DNA of 64,000 bases, from the NCBI GenBank assembly GCA_028583415.1, contig CM053269.1, forward strand, positions 31,562,254 to 31,626,253, written 5' to 3'. The DNA comes from Protea cynaroides. Its lineage: Eukaryota > Streptophyta > Magnoliopsida > Proteales > Proteaceae. The translations under genes and the position numbers were made by a program. Under the pieces are notes generated by a model. That model was given only the letters and a program-made list of their open reading frames with translations, did not search any database and was not told the origin of the DNA. Shown in pieces: positions 1 through 11,516 of this stretch. Positions within the stretch are counted from its first letter, which is position 1, and every line of letters begins with the position of its first letter.

Positions 1-500
1 TTGATTTTTTTTTCCAAAAAACCTTAGGGCTTTGATTCTTAGCCTTAAAACGACTAGGAAGGTAACATCAAACTGCGTTTTTGTGAGGATTAGAGCCTGA
101 AATCATCTCTTCAAGCTCCAAGGGCGGAAAACCCTAAAGGTATGAATTTCAACTTCAATTTTTTTTATAATAAATCAATTTTTGTGTTGTTTCTTCTCAT
201 GAATCAATGAACTATGGTCCTATTTGATGAATGCATGTTACGTGCATGGATTTAAACACTGATTTGAGGTTTCATTTGAGGAATTTTGGAAGAACAGAAG
301 AAATTTACAAAAAAAAATTTCCAAAAATTAATCATTTCCTCTTCTACTATTTATATAAGATGTGTAGACTACTGATCTACCATCTTTGCTTCTCAGTTAT
401 AATTTTCGAGTTTATTTTTTATTTTTTTTATTTTCTGGTTAAAAAAATAGAAATATAATTCAGATAACACTATTTTTTTTTTCATGTAAAATTTGACTAT

Positions 501-534
<34 letters not shown>

Positions 535-554
535 CCTCTCTCTCTCTCTCTCTC
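501..554. repeat. CT microsatellite
   Basis: A nearly uninterrupted TC/CT dinucleotide tract of about 54 bp, directly visible. Confidence 0.95.
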
Positions 555-1254
555 AGTTTCTATTCATTCATTCCCTGTTTTGGTCCTGATTTGTCTTTCC
601 AGTAGCAGTAACAATAATATGTACATGACTCTAACCTATTTTTTTTCATGAATCAATATTTTTTATTGTTAAGGGGAAATTTGTTGTTAGATCTAAGATA
701 TATGTGGTCCTGTACTAGTTAAGGCCCAGATATTTTTCTTCTTCTTTTTTTTCTTTCCTTTTCTTACATCCTTGTTGTTTGTCAATTCTCTATGGGGTGT
801 ACTTGACTCCATGAATTTGATTTCTATGCCATGATGTGTGATCTTTTTTCTTCTGATCTCAATGTTCCTCTACTATTTTGTTAAGTTTTAGGTCTTGTTT
901 TCCTTTACTTTTTTCTTAATGCCAGTTTCAGTTGTAGGGAAAACTATAAAAAATGATAAGGGTTTGGTATGTTTGTGTTTGTTTCCACTGAGATGGGTAT
1001 TTACTGAAGAGGTAGCTTTTGGTTTTATTTGCCTTTTTAAGGAAAATGGTTTCCAATAGGATTAGAAACTGGTTTTAATAAAAAGGCATGGTTCTGTACA
1101 TTTTTTTGTTGTTTTACAATACGTAGGGTATTCGGTTAGGAGTTTATGTGTATTCATGATGCAAGAAACCTTTTCTTTCTCAATGTTGCTAATTATAGTG
1201 TTTTTATGCTTTAAAATTGTGTTTTGTATGTTCCTTAATCATTTTTATGCGTAT

Positions 1255-1345
1255 CTTGCCCCGTATCCATGCGTATCCGCATATCCACCGTATCCATGAT
1301 ACGATACGATACGTCTCTTAATTTCAGCTGATCAATACGGTACCA
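1255..1345. repeat. CGTATC/GATACG-rich patch
   Basis: Repeated CGTATCC words on one side and GATACGATACGATACG on the other make this patch self-complementary. It resembles the edge of a small non-autonomous DNA transposon, but I could not define ends or a target-site duplication. Confidence 0.4.
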
Positions 1346-2189
1346 ATACACGATACTTGATTCCTTGGTTACTATAGATCAAAAGTATTCTTGGAGAACT
1401 TGGCTGATGGCAAAGGGGTTAAGACATCTCAAATTAACAATCCCTCTTTGTTACAGGATCTTAATTCAGTCCAATACAAAATTCTGCAGAGAAAAGTAAT
1501 AGGAATAATTACTTATCTTGAAATCTATCCGTCAGAAACAGATGAAACTTAGGTTGAATGGTCTTTATAACAATTATGAACAACCCTCCAAAGTTGAAGA
1601 AGATCGAAACAAAGCTGAGGAAGTTATGGGGCCCACAAGTAGGCTGGACCTGGTAACGCCTGGCTCTGGACAGCTCCACTGTAATTGTGATTTGATTTTA
1701 ATTCAGCCAAAGAAATTGATGAGGCTTCTACAAACAGTGTCGTCAACCAGATCTAGATCAAAGAAAACACAGGAATTGCAAGGAAAAGAAGAACAAGAGG
1801 TTGAGTCTCACAACCAGGTGAGGCTCAACCAGAAATTAATTGATTCTCAATTTTTCTGGAAAAGCTCTAAGAGCTACCGCCAGCTTCTACTCCTCTTATT
1901 TATAATGAGAATCCTTACAATTAAAATAGGAAAGAGAGAAAACTACTAAAACTAAACCTCCTTATAACATAGGAAGGTTTTAATACAATGGAAAGAAAAC
2001 TTTCTAAATCTGAAAATAGGAAAGTAAATACTTGGTCTCCAAGTAATTGACACCTACTATCAATCTATCCTAAATATTAGGAAACAAACTAAACAATGAA
2101 ATTAGGAAACTAACTTTTAGGAAAGAAATAACAAAAGAGTGAAAAAAAATTTCAAAAAATCTGTTGCTGGTACTGTTCACGTGAACAGT

Positions 2190-2424
2190 GTTGACCATGT
2201 GGGCTGGTTGCCTTCTTGGACTGCATCATTGGCTTTCCGATTTCTCAGCCCATTCCTATGTATTGTGATAATCAAGCCACCATCCACATTGCTAGTAACC
2301 TTGTCTTCAAAGAACATACCAAGCGTATTAAAGTCAACTGTCATTTTGTTCGTGATGTTGTTATGCGACATATCATCTCAACTCTGTTTGTTAATTCGGA
2401 GTCTCAACTCGGTGATCTGTTTAT
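2190..2424 (+). pseudogene. Copia RNase H fragment, outer element (part 1)
   Basis: The plus strand encodes the conserved Ty1/copia RNase H block with YCDNQATIHIAS followed by HTKRIKVNCHFVRD. A one-base frameshift separates the preceding WLPS from this block. The frame stops abruptly at 2424, where the minus-strand copia element begins, and resumes at 10529 in the same sense. Nothing of gag, protease, integrase or most of the reverse transcriptase is visible upstream, so the element is 5'-truncated. No function is expected. Confidence 0.85.
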
Positions 2425-2799
2425 TGTAGCAATTTCACCAAAGAATAACCAGCAAGTTCATAAACCAGAGAAAGAGAGAAGAAGATTAAAGAGAAGGAGA
2501 AGAGAAGAGAGAAAAAGAACTTGACAACAGTAGTGTGCTGTAGCCAAACTCAATAAAAAAAACTCTCTCTACATCTTAAATTTATAGAGAATGAAACTAG
2601 ACTATTACAGAAAAATCTCTATAATAAGAGAAGATAACAAAAGGAAACAACTAGAACCAAAAGAGAAAAGAATAGAAGAACAAATAAGGCTACAGCCTTA
2701 TAACAATTAAGGCAACAACCTTTAGCAATATTGCTGGCGGTAACTACCGCCAGCTCATATCGCTGAAGGCCTATTTGTCCTTTAGCCTTTATCGTAACA
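2425..2799 (-). repeat. C1 3' LTR (375 bp)
   Basis: On the plus strand it runs TGTAGCAATTTCACC to CTTTATCGTAACA. It matches 10167-10528 with small indels, so the two LTRs differ in length (375 and 362 bp). It is followed by the polypurine tract complement at 2800-2816. Confidence 0.92.
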
Positions 2800-2816
2800 C
2801 CCTCCCTCAAGCTTGG
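2800..2816 (-). other. C1 polypurine tract
   Basis: The minus strand reads CCAAGCTTGAGGGAGGG immediately before the 3' LTR. This is the plus-strand DNA primer position expected for an LTR retrotransposon. Confidence 0.8.
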
Positions 2817-4084
2817 AGTGTACAAATCACCCAGTCCAAGCTTGTAAATTCAGTCGATATGCTGGTCCAAACAATGGCTTTATAAGAATATCAGCGAATT
2901 GATTTGAAGAAAACACAAAAGAAGTGACAACTAGTTTCTTCATAACAGCATCTCGAGCAAAATGACAATCCACCTCTATATGTTTGGTACGCTCATGGAA
3001 CATTGGATTGCTAGCAATGTAGATAACAGCTTGATTGTCACACATCAAAGACATAGGTCAAGAGACAGGAAATCCAAGTTCTTGCAAAAGATTTCTTATT
3101 CATAATAATTCAGCAGTAGTCTATGTCATAGCATGGTACTCAGCTTCAGCACTGGACTTGGATATAGTAGTTTGTTTCTTACTTCGCCACGTAACAAGAT
3201 TACCTCCAACAAAGGTAAAATATCCAGTAGTTGAACGCCTATCACTATCAACTCCTGCCCCATCAGCATCAGAAAAACCAACAATATTAAGGTGGCGATG
3301 TCGATGATAAATAAGACCAATACCAGGATACTTCTTGAGATATCGCAATATTCGATAAGCAGCTTCCCAGTGGGCAACCTTAGGAGCATGAATAAATTGA
3401 CTAACCACTCCGACAGCAAAAGAAAAGTTAGGTCAAGTTATAATAAGATAGATCAGCTTTGCAATCAAGCGTCTATATTTATGAATATCAGAATATTCAG
3501 GACTATCACATGTTTCAAGTTTCTGATGTGGGTCCTGTATCAGCTGGCTTAGCTCCAAGAAGACCTGTTTCAGAAAGCAGATCAAGTACATACTTCCTCT
3601 GAGAAAGACTACTACTTTTGCTACTTTGAACCACTTCAATCCCCAAAAAATAGTGAAGTAGTCCTAGGCCTTTCATCTAAAACTGTATATTCAAATAAGA
3701 CTTGATTTCAACAATACCAGGCTTATCATTCCAAGTAATAATAATATCATCAACATACACAGCAATAGTAGTGACAGTAGAGGAACGACGTCGCACAAAG
3801 ATCGAATGATCAGAATAACAGGCAGTGAAACCAAAATTTGTAATGACATTGCTGAATTTATCAAACCAAGCACAAGGATACTATTTAAGGCCATAAAAAG
3901 CCTTAAGTAGTTTGCACACTTTAGTGGAGTTCCCTCCCTGAGCAACATACCGTGGAGGTTAGTCCATATAAATTTCCTCGTGAAGATCTCTATATAAAAA
4001 TGCATTTTTGACATCCATCTGATAAAGGGGTCAGTCAAAATTCACAGCCAAAGAAATAATAACACGAATAGAATTGAGACGAGC
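2817..4084 (-). pseudogene. C1 reverse transcriptase and RNase H (broken)
   Basis: Reading on the minus strand from 4084 downward gives the second half of the copia reverse transcriptase (MDVKNAFLYRDLHEEIYMD, then the catalytic YVDDIIIT at about 3755-3730). The connection region and RNase H follow (FSDADGAG near 3280, SKSSAEAEYHAM near 3125, CDNQAVIYIASNP and HTKHIEVDCHFARD between 3040 and 2940). Several in-frame stops and frameshifts break it. The N-terminal half of the same domain lies beyond the inserted LTR-A, at 6854 and up. Originally it copied element RNA to DNA and degraded the RNA strand of hybrids. Confidence 0.9.
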
Positions 4085-4310
4085 TGTGAGACCCACACCC
4101 GGAATCCCTTACTAACTCGGATTCCTTCCTGTGTTAGGTCTCAACTTGCCATCTGATAGAGCACCTGATGCGGATCCGATGATGATATCCGAATCCTAGG
4201 TATGTTCCGTTACTCCTAAATGCTAGGATAAGGTACCCTAGTGGGCCCTAGGAGGTGCGTATGTATGTGTCCCAAAGCTTGTGGGCCATTTAATGGTCTT
4301 GAATGGCTGT

Positions 4311-4365
4311 TTTGAGCCCAACCGGATGACCGATCATCCGGTCATCACCAACCGGTTTATTACAA
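4311..4365. promoter_or_regulatory. LTR-A upstream self-complementary word cluster
   Basis: CAACCGGATGACCGATCATC followed by CCGGTCATC and ACCAACCGG forms inverted copies about 30-80 bp upstream of the LTR TATA box. The equivalent position in every other chromovirus LTR here carries a cluster with a different word. Confidence 0.6.
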
Positions 4366-4805
4366 TCAATGGACCCAGTTTCTTCATTTGTTCTATATAA
4401 ATGAGGGCAAACCCTCATTTTCCACTTCTTGGAATCGTGGGAAAGAAAGAGAAGGAGAAAAGAGAAGAAGATAAGGGAAAGGAGAAGCTTAGAGCTCAAG
4501 AGGAACTCCACACCCCAAGTTTCCTTTCCTTAGAGGTAAATTCTAACCTCCATCTTCCTTTATTGGTTGGGTTAAATGTTGTCTTGAGTGAGTGGTTGAA
4601 CTCCATTAATGGGGTTCACCATTAATGGCTTAGGTTTGACACCCACCTCCATTAATGGAGCTTATGGGGGCCATAAATGGCTCCCATTTTAGCCATAAAT
4701 GATGGGAAGGACCTTCCCACCAACTATTTGGTGTGTATTGAAGTGGAAACCAAGTTTCCAAGCTTGGAAACCAAGCTTCGAGCACAAAAAGGGGATTCTG
4801 GGCAA

Positions 4806-5160
4806 ACCGGTTGAACGGTTCCGCCGAAACCCTAGACCGGTAGCCTTGACCGATCTACCGCCAAGGCCAAAGGCCTAGTCTGTCAAACCATAGCCAAACC
4901 GGTCGACCATTACCAATTACCGATCAACCAGTTTAGCGGTAGATCCGTTCAGAAATCGTTCGACCGTTTAGGCTTAATGCCCAGCGGTGGCTTTGCCGAA
5001 TGACCATTCACCCGGTAATGGGACCGGTAAACCTTTTGGAACCCCACTGCCATGACAGGGTATTAAACCGGATGACCAACCGGTTGCCTAGTCAGCCGAT
5101 TGTTCAACCGGTTCCATCGTGAGGAATTTATACCAAGTGTCAATCGGTAAAACGTTCGAC
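4806..5160. promoter_or_regulatory. LTR-A downstream self-complementary word cluster
   Basis: Dense repeats of AACCGG, ACCGGTCGACC, GACCGATC, AACCGGATGACC and CAACCGGTT in both orientations, lying between the first and second splice-donor-like sites of the LTR leader. They use the same words as the cluster upstream of the TATA box. Confidence 0.6.
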
Positions 5161-5639
5161 CAATACAATCTGCAGGTTGAGCCTGTTTTAGCTAGGTTGC
5201 TTAGAAATATCTAGGGAGACCAACCCTTGGATTCCTAATTTGCCTTGGGACCTGTGCATGGACAAATAAGTCTTGTCTAGGCTGGTTAAAAGCTACATAA
5301 CCAACTAATGAACCATTATATGCTTTAATAGGTATTGATCTCGATCGGTTGTGAAGTCTCATTTTGGGCTTCGAATATTACTGCGGCACTATCTAGTGCT
5401 ATCAGGTGAGGGGTCTAGTCCATAGACATAGGGCATTCTCACATGTTTAATTTTTATAGTAACATGCTTAGGTTACAAGTTATAACATGCTTTGTTTATT
5501 TTATTATTATTCTATGAGCACGCATTTTGCATAATTATAACTATGAATGTTGTATGATGATCATGTATGGCGATTCATGTGGCATATGGGAGTATGGGGA
5601 CACGAATCACGTTGGATAAAGTGACATGCTAGCGTGGAC

Positions 5640-5945
5640 AAGGTGATCTATGGGAGTAGTGATCCGTGGATCTCCGCTAGATTTACAACCACGTATGATG
5701 GTTCATGCGGAGTATAGGATTACAAAGCATGGACCGTGTTGGTTGTTGTTTAACATTATGCATATCCATGTATGGTGGTTTGTGTGGTTTATGGGAGTAC
5801 GAGCACATGGATCACTTTGGGCTAAGGCACTAGGGTAGACACGGTGATCTATGGGAGTAGTGAGCCGGGGTTTCCCTCTACTGGAAACATTGTGGTTATA
5901 TTGACATGCTAATTAGGGGCACGGAAATCTATGAGAGTAGCGACT
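5640..5945 (+). repeat. LTR-A degenerate tandem repeats
   Basis: Three diverged copies of a unit containing GGTGATCTATGGGAGTAGTG followed by a T-rich 'ctccgctag' type end. The related LTR4 has at least five copies of the same unit (52320-52950). Confidence 0.7.
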
Positions 5946-6334
5946 AGGGGGTTTCTGTTGGCGAGCAGCCATAGTGAAATAAAAACGAACATAATAAACG
6001 TATGGGTGTGCAGTAGCTGGCGAGTCAGTGACGTGTGAATGTGTGGCAGCTGGCGTATGTAGTGTCTATGGTGGGAGGCAATGAACCCTGTAAGGATAGG
6101 AATCCCCAAGGGGGGAGTTCGCTTGTAGAAGATGTTTAGCGGCCCGGGGTCGTTTATTCTGCTTCTACCTTTGCCCAGAATGTAGAAACACAAACCTAAG
6201 ACTTAATATAATAATAAATTACATTTCATTGCATTGGTTGTATGTATGTGCATTGCACGTGATACTAGATTTCTCACTGAGTTGGGATGTGAGCTCACCC
6301 ACGTGTCGACACTTCTTTTTAGATTCTCTTGCAG

Positions 6335-6453
6335 GTGATCTATCCGTTGCAGATTTTATGGAGTTTCCCTTGGCGAGCGTGATCGCCGGAGATGTTGATG
6401 TTGGTGGAGAGCACGGTAAGGGTTGCACTTGTAGCAACTGTGTCTACGCATGA
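6335..6453 (+). CDS. LTR-A conserved CxCxxC mini-ORF (last exon)
   Basis: After the conserved box CTCACTGAG...GAGCTCACCC (6271-6300) and a pyrimidine-rich acceptor ending GCAG at 6334, an open frame runs to TGA at 6451. Its first methionine sits in DFMEF and it ends GEHGKGCTCSNCVYA. The acceptor module, methionine position, H-x3-C-x-C-x2-C end and distance from the LTR end recur in the other chromovirus LTRs here. The product would be a roughly 35-residue peptide with a possible metal-binding end. Function is unknown and expression is not shown by sequence. Confidence 0.5.
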
Positions 6454-6853
6454 CGTAGCCCTCCCCTTATTTTCTCCCTTCCCCAAGATATTTTTGATAC
6501 ATTATGATTCTTTTTGCTGATAAACGAAGAGGTCTATTAAATTATATGTAACAGATTTACTCTTTTGACTTTGGGTATTTGTATAACTGATATGGTAAAT
6601 ATTCTGATGAAGAATATTGGTTAGTAAATGATAACATGATACATAGTATGGGATATGATATCATTAGATTTGGCATCTGTTATTTAGTAAGTGCTTCCAC
6701 TATGATATTATTGTTTTATTGATTTTATTGGATATTGCTTGTATAGATTGTGGGATTTATATTGTAACATTGTGGTTAACGTTCCTGGAAGTATTCGGGT
6801 TAGCCACATGGGTTGACTCAAATATCACGCCCGATTCTCCAGCATGGGCTGTG

Positions 6854-8850
6854 CAACAGGAGAGAACGTCTCCACATAATCAACCCCAAAGGTCTGAGTA
6901 AACCTTTTGGCCACAAGTCTAGGCTTCAGTCTATCAACAGTGCCATCAGAGTTATGTTTAACTGTATATACCCATCTGCAATGAACAACCGAGTGACCCT
7001 AAGGGAGATCAACAAGGGTCCAAGTTTAGCGTGCCATCAGAGCATCCATTTCAGCATCCATTGCTGCTTTCCACCCAGGATAGGACAAGGCTTGGGAAAG
7101 AGAAGTAGGAACAAAGGTAGTAGAAAGAGAGAGAGTGAACCAAATTTTGGTGACAACGAGGAAGGTGGGCTGTAGAAACAAAATACTCAATAGGAAAAGT
7201 AACTAAAGAACTTTGAGTACAAGTACGAGTACCTTTACATAGAGCAATAGGGATATTAGATGAGACTTCAGGATCAGGATTAGTAGTAATAGTTGGCAGA
7301 GCAGCTGGTGCAGTAGTAGTTGGAGCCATTGGATTACGTCGTGTATAAACCTGCAGGGGAGGTGGAGGGTCAAATGGTAAGGTTTGGTCAGATAGTGGTT
7401 CAGGATCATTAGGTGTAATGGCAAGGATTGGTGAGTCAGAATCATCAGGTGAGAGAGGGAGAGGAGAAGGAGTCCGCACCGTAACTGGATAGTATAGTCT
7501 GTCTTCAAAGAAAGTACATCAGGATTGATATAGTGACGTTTGGCAGTAGGATCAAAGCATCTGTACCCTTTTTTAGTACAGAAATAACCAAGAAAAATAC
7601 ACTTAAAAGAGCGAGGAGCAAGTTTTCCCAATTTATGATGCATGATATGGACAAAACAGGTACTACCAAAAACTCTAGGGTAGACATGAAATAAAGAAGT
7701 ATCCAAATAAAGAAGACGTAAGGGAATTTTATTGTGTAAAACAGAAAAGGGCATCCGATTAATAAGATAACAAGCAGTCAAAATGTTATCACACCAATAA
7801 AATTTAAGCTCATTCATATAAAACATCAGAGAGCAGGCAATATCCAAAAGATGTCGATTCTTATGTTCAGCAACCCCATTTTGTTGAGGGGTATAGACAC
7901 AACTAGTATGGTGTATTATGCCATGTTCAAAATAGAAATCAGAAACAGCCATTTAAACTTATTCAAGAGCATTGTTTGTACGTAAAATCTTAATGGAAAC
8001 CCCAAACTGATTTAAAATTTCTTTATAAAACCCTTGAAAAATAATAAGAAACTCAAAACGATCTTTAATTAAATAGAGCTAGGTCATCTTGGAAAGTCAT
8101 CCACAAAGGTTACAAAATAAGAAAGCCCTAGCCTATTGGGGATACGACAAGGACTCCAAATATCAAAATGAACTAAAGAAAAAGGGGGGAAAAGAAGCAC
8201 GATGTTTCCCTAATTCACAAGCCTCACATTGTAAAATAGAGAGAAACTTGCAATTAGGGATAAGAGTTTTCATCTTAGACAGAGACAAGTGACCAAGCCG
8301 GTTGTGCCATTAAAGAGGGGTAGTAATGGAGGCAGTTGCAACAGTAGGAACGTGATCAGTGTGCTCAAAGTAGTGCAGACCAGCATGCTCACATCCGCCA
8401 CCAATCATCTCCCTGGTCCTGAGATCTTGAAAAGTACAATGAGAAGGGAAAAAGGTAGCAACAAAATTCAGAGATTTAGTTAATTGACTAATATATAACA
8501 AATTAAGAGGTAAATTAGGGACATGCAAACAGACGGTAAAAACATAAAAGAAGGGAAACATTACCATGTTGAGTGGCTGTAGTGAAGGAGCCATCAACAA
8601 AATAAATAGTAACAGGCTTGTTGGTGGCATTAAGGGAGGAAAAGATAGAGGACTCACCAATCATATGACAGGTGGCACCAGAATTAATGATCCAAAGATG
8701 AGGAGAGGCATGAGAAAGTAGAGCAGATGTACCTGTATGGACCAAGGTAGTAGTAGAAGCGGAACTAGTAGTCTCTAATTGTTGAATCCTACGAAGAAGA
8801 GCTTCATACTGGGCAAAGGATGGATTAGGTGGTGGAACAGACACAGCAGG
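6854..8850 (-). pseudogene. C1 protease, integrase and start of reverse transcriptase (broken)
   Basis: Minus-strand order from about 8850: protease motif INSGATCHMIG near 8690-8660, where the catalytic aspartate of the usual DSGAT is asparagine. The integrase catalytic core follows, with TPQQNGVAEHKNRHLLDIA near 7890-7840 and a good C-terminal core to about 7500. The reverse transcriptase N-terminus at about 6950-6855 reads LVAKGFTQTFGVDYVETFSP and breaks at the LTR-A insertion. Frameshifts separate the blocks. The Asp-to-Asn change alone should abolish polyprotein processing. Confidence 0.88.
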
Positions 8851-8913
8851 AGATGCATCATTAACGGTAACAGTATTGACAAAATTTTCAATCCATTCAG
8901 GACGGCCAAACTT

Positions 8914-9726
8914 TTACCAACAGGTATCAACGGTATGGTTGGTCTTCTGACAATGAGTACAATAGCGGACAGATTTATCAGATGGTATTCTTCCAGAATC
9001 ACGACCAGGTGCACCACGGCCACGACCACGGGTTGAGCCACGACCCCTAGGGGCTGATCCCAGACCACGGCCAGCAAACAAGGCAGATGTATCTTTGGGA
9101 GAAGAGTCACTTTGGGGAACCAATCATTGGAGACGAAAGAAAATCTCACTCAGGGTAGGTATTGATGCACTGACAAGAAGCTGACTCTTCACAGCCTGAT
9201 ACTCAGGAGAGAGTCTAACAAAAAATTTTGCCACATAAAACTCAGACTGTTGGGCCTTTATTTTATTGATGTGAGTGGTAAAAGATTGCACAACCTGCAT
9301 TTCCTCAATAAGAACTTTGAAACCACCATAATAGTTAATCAGGGATTTGTCACCTATAGAGTAGGTGAACATCCTCTCATAGAGGTCATCAATACGAGAA
9401 ACATTCTTATCCTGGCCATAGGTTTCTAGTAAATCAGTCCAAATGGCCTTGGCAATATTGTGAAACATTACAGTAAGTAAGATGGAAGGTTCAATACTAT
9501 TCCACAACCAAGTTTGAACCAAAGAGTTGTCATGAAGCCAGGTATTATATGTCTTAACAAACTCAGCATCCTTAGGATCACAAGCAGGAGCATCATCAGT
9601 TAACAACTGTACTTTATCCTTAGACAGGATGTAGGCTTTGATGGCTTGAGCCTAGAGAAGATAGTTTAAAACCCCTTTCAATTTAATGGAGATGATCTGA
9701 ACCTCTGTAGGCTTGGGATCAGTCAT
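8914..9726 (-). pseudogene. C1 gag with zinc knuckle (broken)
   Basis: The minus strand opens with ATG at 9726 (MTDPKPTEVQ...) and hits an in-frame TAG at 9654-9652, where copia gag normally has tryptophan (NYLL-W-AQA). The capsid-like region continues at 9606-9124. An RG-rich stretch and a CCHC knuckle CTHCQKTNHTVDTC (C-x2-C-x4-H-x4-C) end it near 8914. It would have packaged element RNA. Confidence 0.88.
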
Positions 9727-10154
9727 CTTAGAACAAAATAACAATCCACACAACTAAATAATATAAAATTGTTCTTCTTTCACTCAGTTCCGCCAATCAA
9801 AAAGCCAAAGAATACAAGGCTCAAAGTGAAGCAAAGGTTGGTGATGGATATAGGGTAGAACAATAATAAAAATAATAATAATCCAAAATCTCGGTTCCGC
9901 CAACCGAGTGGCCAAGGAATGAAGGGCTCAAAGGGGGTGGCAATAAGGTAATAGGTAGTAAAAAAAATTAATTATATCTCAACACATTAACAATAAGAAG
10001 GTGATCAAGAAGTTAAGAAAGGAACCAAACCATTGGCAGCATAGTAGTAATAGAAGTAGATCTCGATCACCAACACAAGTAGAACATAGTTAGAGCAAAA
10101 ATATCAAAGGTCTATCAAACCGAAGCTTTGATGAATGATAGCCAAGGATCTAGT

Positions 10155-10166
10155 GCTCTGATACCA
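10155..10166 (-). other. C1 primer-binding site
   Basis: The minus strand reads TGGTATCAGAGC directly after the 5' LTR end. This is complementary to the 3' end of initiator methionine tRNA, the usual primer of plant copia elements. Confidence 0.92.
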
Positions 10167-10528
10167 TGTAACAATTTCACCAAAGAATAAACAGCAAGTT
10201 CACAAACCAGAGAAAGAGAGAAAAAGATTAAAGAGAAGGAGAAGAGAAGGAGAGAAAAAGAACTTGACAACAGCAGTGTGCTATAGCCAAACTCAATAAA
10301 AAAACTCTCCTCTCTACATCTTATATTTATAGAGAATGAAACTAGACTATTACAGAAAAGTTTATATAATAAGAGAAGATTACAAAAGGAAACAACTAGA
10401 ACCAAAAGAGAAAAGAATAGAAGAACAAATAAGGCTACAGCCTTATAACAATTAAGGCAACAGCCTTTAGCAATATCGCTAGCCGATATCACTAAAGGCC
10501 TGTTTGGCCTTTAGCCTTTATCATAACA
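10167..10528 (-). repeat. C1 5' LTR (362 bp)
   Basis: On the plus strand it runs TGTAACAATTTCACC to TTATCATAACA. It pairs with 2425-2799 and is bounded by the primer site and the target duplication tttac. Confidence 0.92.
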
Positions 10529-10622
10529 TTTACTAAGGCACTTTTCAAGCCCATGTTTCTTCATTACTGTTCCAAGCTGGGTCTCACAGATATTTATACT
10601 CCATCTCCAGCTTGAGGGGGAG
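10529..10622 (+). pseudogene. Copia RNase H C-terminus, outer element (part 2)
   Basis: This continues the fragment cut at 2424. The reading resumes with LFTKALFKPMF and ends ...LGLTDIYTPSPA before a stop, followed by a GA-rich polypurine tract (GAGGGGGAG) directly abutting a TG-start LTR. The flanks tttat (2420-2424) and tttac (10529-10533) are the 5-bp target duplication of the inserted inner element, with one mismatch. Confidence 0.85.
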
Positions 10623-10910
10623 TGTTGACGCAAGCTATGATGATTATGTCAAAGCTGCTTTGACTTATCCTTATCTTATCCTAATTGGTAATTGTAAACT
10701 GCTGTAGATGCAGTTAGTTTAGGATTCCTTGTTTTTCCTAGTTTCCTTTTATGTTAGGACTCGATTTCTGGTTGTTACTTTAGAGTCCTAGATCTGGTAT
10801 ACTTTTTCTTTGCTGAGTTAATAAATTCTGACGATAGGGGGAGAGGTGATTCTGTTCAGCTCCTGCGATATCTCTCTCCCCTTTGATTTGTCTTATATTT
10901 TTTTCCAACA
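10623..10910 (+). mobile_element. 3' LTR of outer copia element (288 bp)
   Basis: Starts TGTTGACGCAAG immediately after the polypurine tract and ends TTTTCCAACA, giving TG...CA termini. It closes the truncated outer copia. No matching 5' LTR is present in the window. Confidence 0.8.
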
Positions 10911-10961
10911 CTCTTTATACATTAAAGTGGCAGACTATGGATGATTAAAATTCATGGTGAT

Positions 10962-11009
<48 letters not shown>

Positions 11010-11459
11010 CATTTGTGTCCCTGTTACGGATTTCATATCACTGAATTTTTCATTAGGAAAGCATCAAAAGGTCCCAAATATACATCTCTTAAGTATTTAG
11101 TATGTAAGGCCAGATGCTTTTAAATCAAAGAAGAAAGTCCCGTCAAGTTAATTGACCTCAAAACTAACATAGCTAGATTAGCTTTAATTGTGATTTATTG
11201 AAACACTTACTCCATGCTAATCAGCTATCACCTCCATGCAAATTATCTATCACCCTGATACTAGTATTAACACTACAACTGATTTATACAATGCAAACTT
11301 TGATAATGTACAAAGAACAGGCTTCAAATGAACCTTTGCGTTCCGTACAGAAGCTGACCAGCAATCATCTGGCATCAAAGACGGCAAATAAGAATGAGGC
11401 AGAAGAAGAGCTGAAACTGCAGTCATCTAATTAAACAATGGGTATTGGAAAAAAATTAC
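10911..11459 (-). other. Part of alpha-galactosidase intron 3
   Basis: Non-coding on both strands as far as I can see. It follows the third alpha-galactosidase exon donor (minus strand) and contains a GT microsatellite at 10965-11007. Confidence 0.6.
10965..11007. repeat. GT microsatellite
   Basis: About 21 uninterrupted GT units. Confidence 0.95.
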
Positions 11460-11516
11460 CTATATTGACATAAACATAACCTAAATCAGCCAATCCAGTT
11501 GAAATGAGAGCATCAG
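11460..11516 (-). CDS. AGAL3-like: Alpha-galactosidase (GH27), exon 3
   Basis: A 57-bp exon from acceptor TGACAG to donor G|GTAAT. It reads ADALISTGLADLGYVYVNI and ends on the first base of the next codon, expected to be Asp of the family VNIDDCW. The next exon, with DDCW and the catalytic aspartates, is not visible at 11459-1. The gene is therefore either continued beyond the window across a transposon-filled intron of more than 11 kb, or truncated. Confidence 0.92.

Larger units (their letters stand above)
1..2189. other. Unassigned AT-rich non-coding stretch
   Basis: I see no convincing exon here on either strand. If the alpha-galactosidase gene (first exons at 12.9-11.5 kb, minus strand) continues beyond the window, this is part of its third intron. 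It contains a CT microsatellite (501-554) and a CGTATC-rich patch (about 1255-1345). Around 1640-2120 there is an LTR-like look on the minus strand (a TATA-like run near 1900), but no paired LTR or tRNA primer site was found, so I leave it uncalled. Confidence 0.5.
4085..6853 (+). mobile_element. Solo LTR, family A (LTR-A)
   Basis: A 2.8-kb LTR without internal region, inserted in the C1 reverse transcriptase. It starts TGTGAGACCC and ends near GGGCTGTG; the right junction looks slightly eroded and the target duplication is unclear. In order it shows a self-complementary cluster (4311-4365), a TATA box (CTATATAAATG near 4392), a first donor (after about 4530), a second cluster (4806-5160), a second donor CAG|GTGAGG (5404), degenerate repeats (5640-5940) and the conserved acceptor plus mini-ORF (6267-6453). 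The architecture matches the other chromovirus LTRs here. Confidence 0.8.
2425..10528 (-). mobile_element. Copia LTR retrotransposon C1, non-functional
   Basis: A Ty1/copia element in minus orientation with two LTRs (10167-10528 is the 5' LTR, 2425-2799 the 3' LTR). The primer site complementary to initiator-Met tRNA lies next to the 5' LTR and a polypurine tract next to the 3' LTR. In minus-strand order the interior holds gag with zinc knuckle, protease, integrase, reverse transcriptase and RNase H, which is copia order. It is inserted in the outer copia RNase H with a near-perfect 5-bp target duplication. LTR-A (4085-6853) interrupts its reverse transcriptase. Many stops, frameshifts and an altered protease active site mean it is dead. 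Confidence 0.93.

Noticed and set aside
1518..1949. 143-codon plus-strand frame near the window start
   Set aside because: No recognisable domain, low-complexity basic composition, in a stretch that looks like decayed LTR sequence.
2139..2429. 96-codon frame overlapping the copia RNase H remnant
   Set aside because: Different frame from the conserved CDNQ block; only WLPS belongs to the original protein before a frameshift.
10941..11123. Short frame with a Val-Cys run
   Set aside because: It is the translation of a GT microsatellite.
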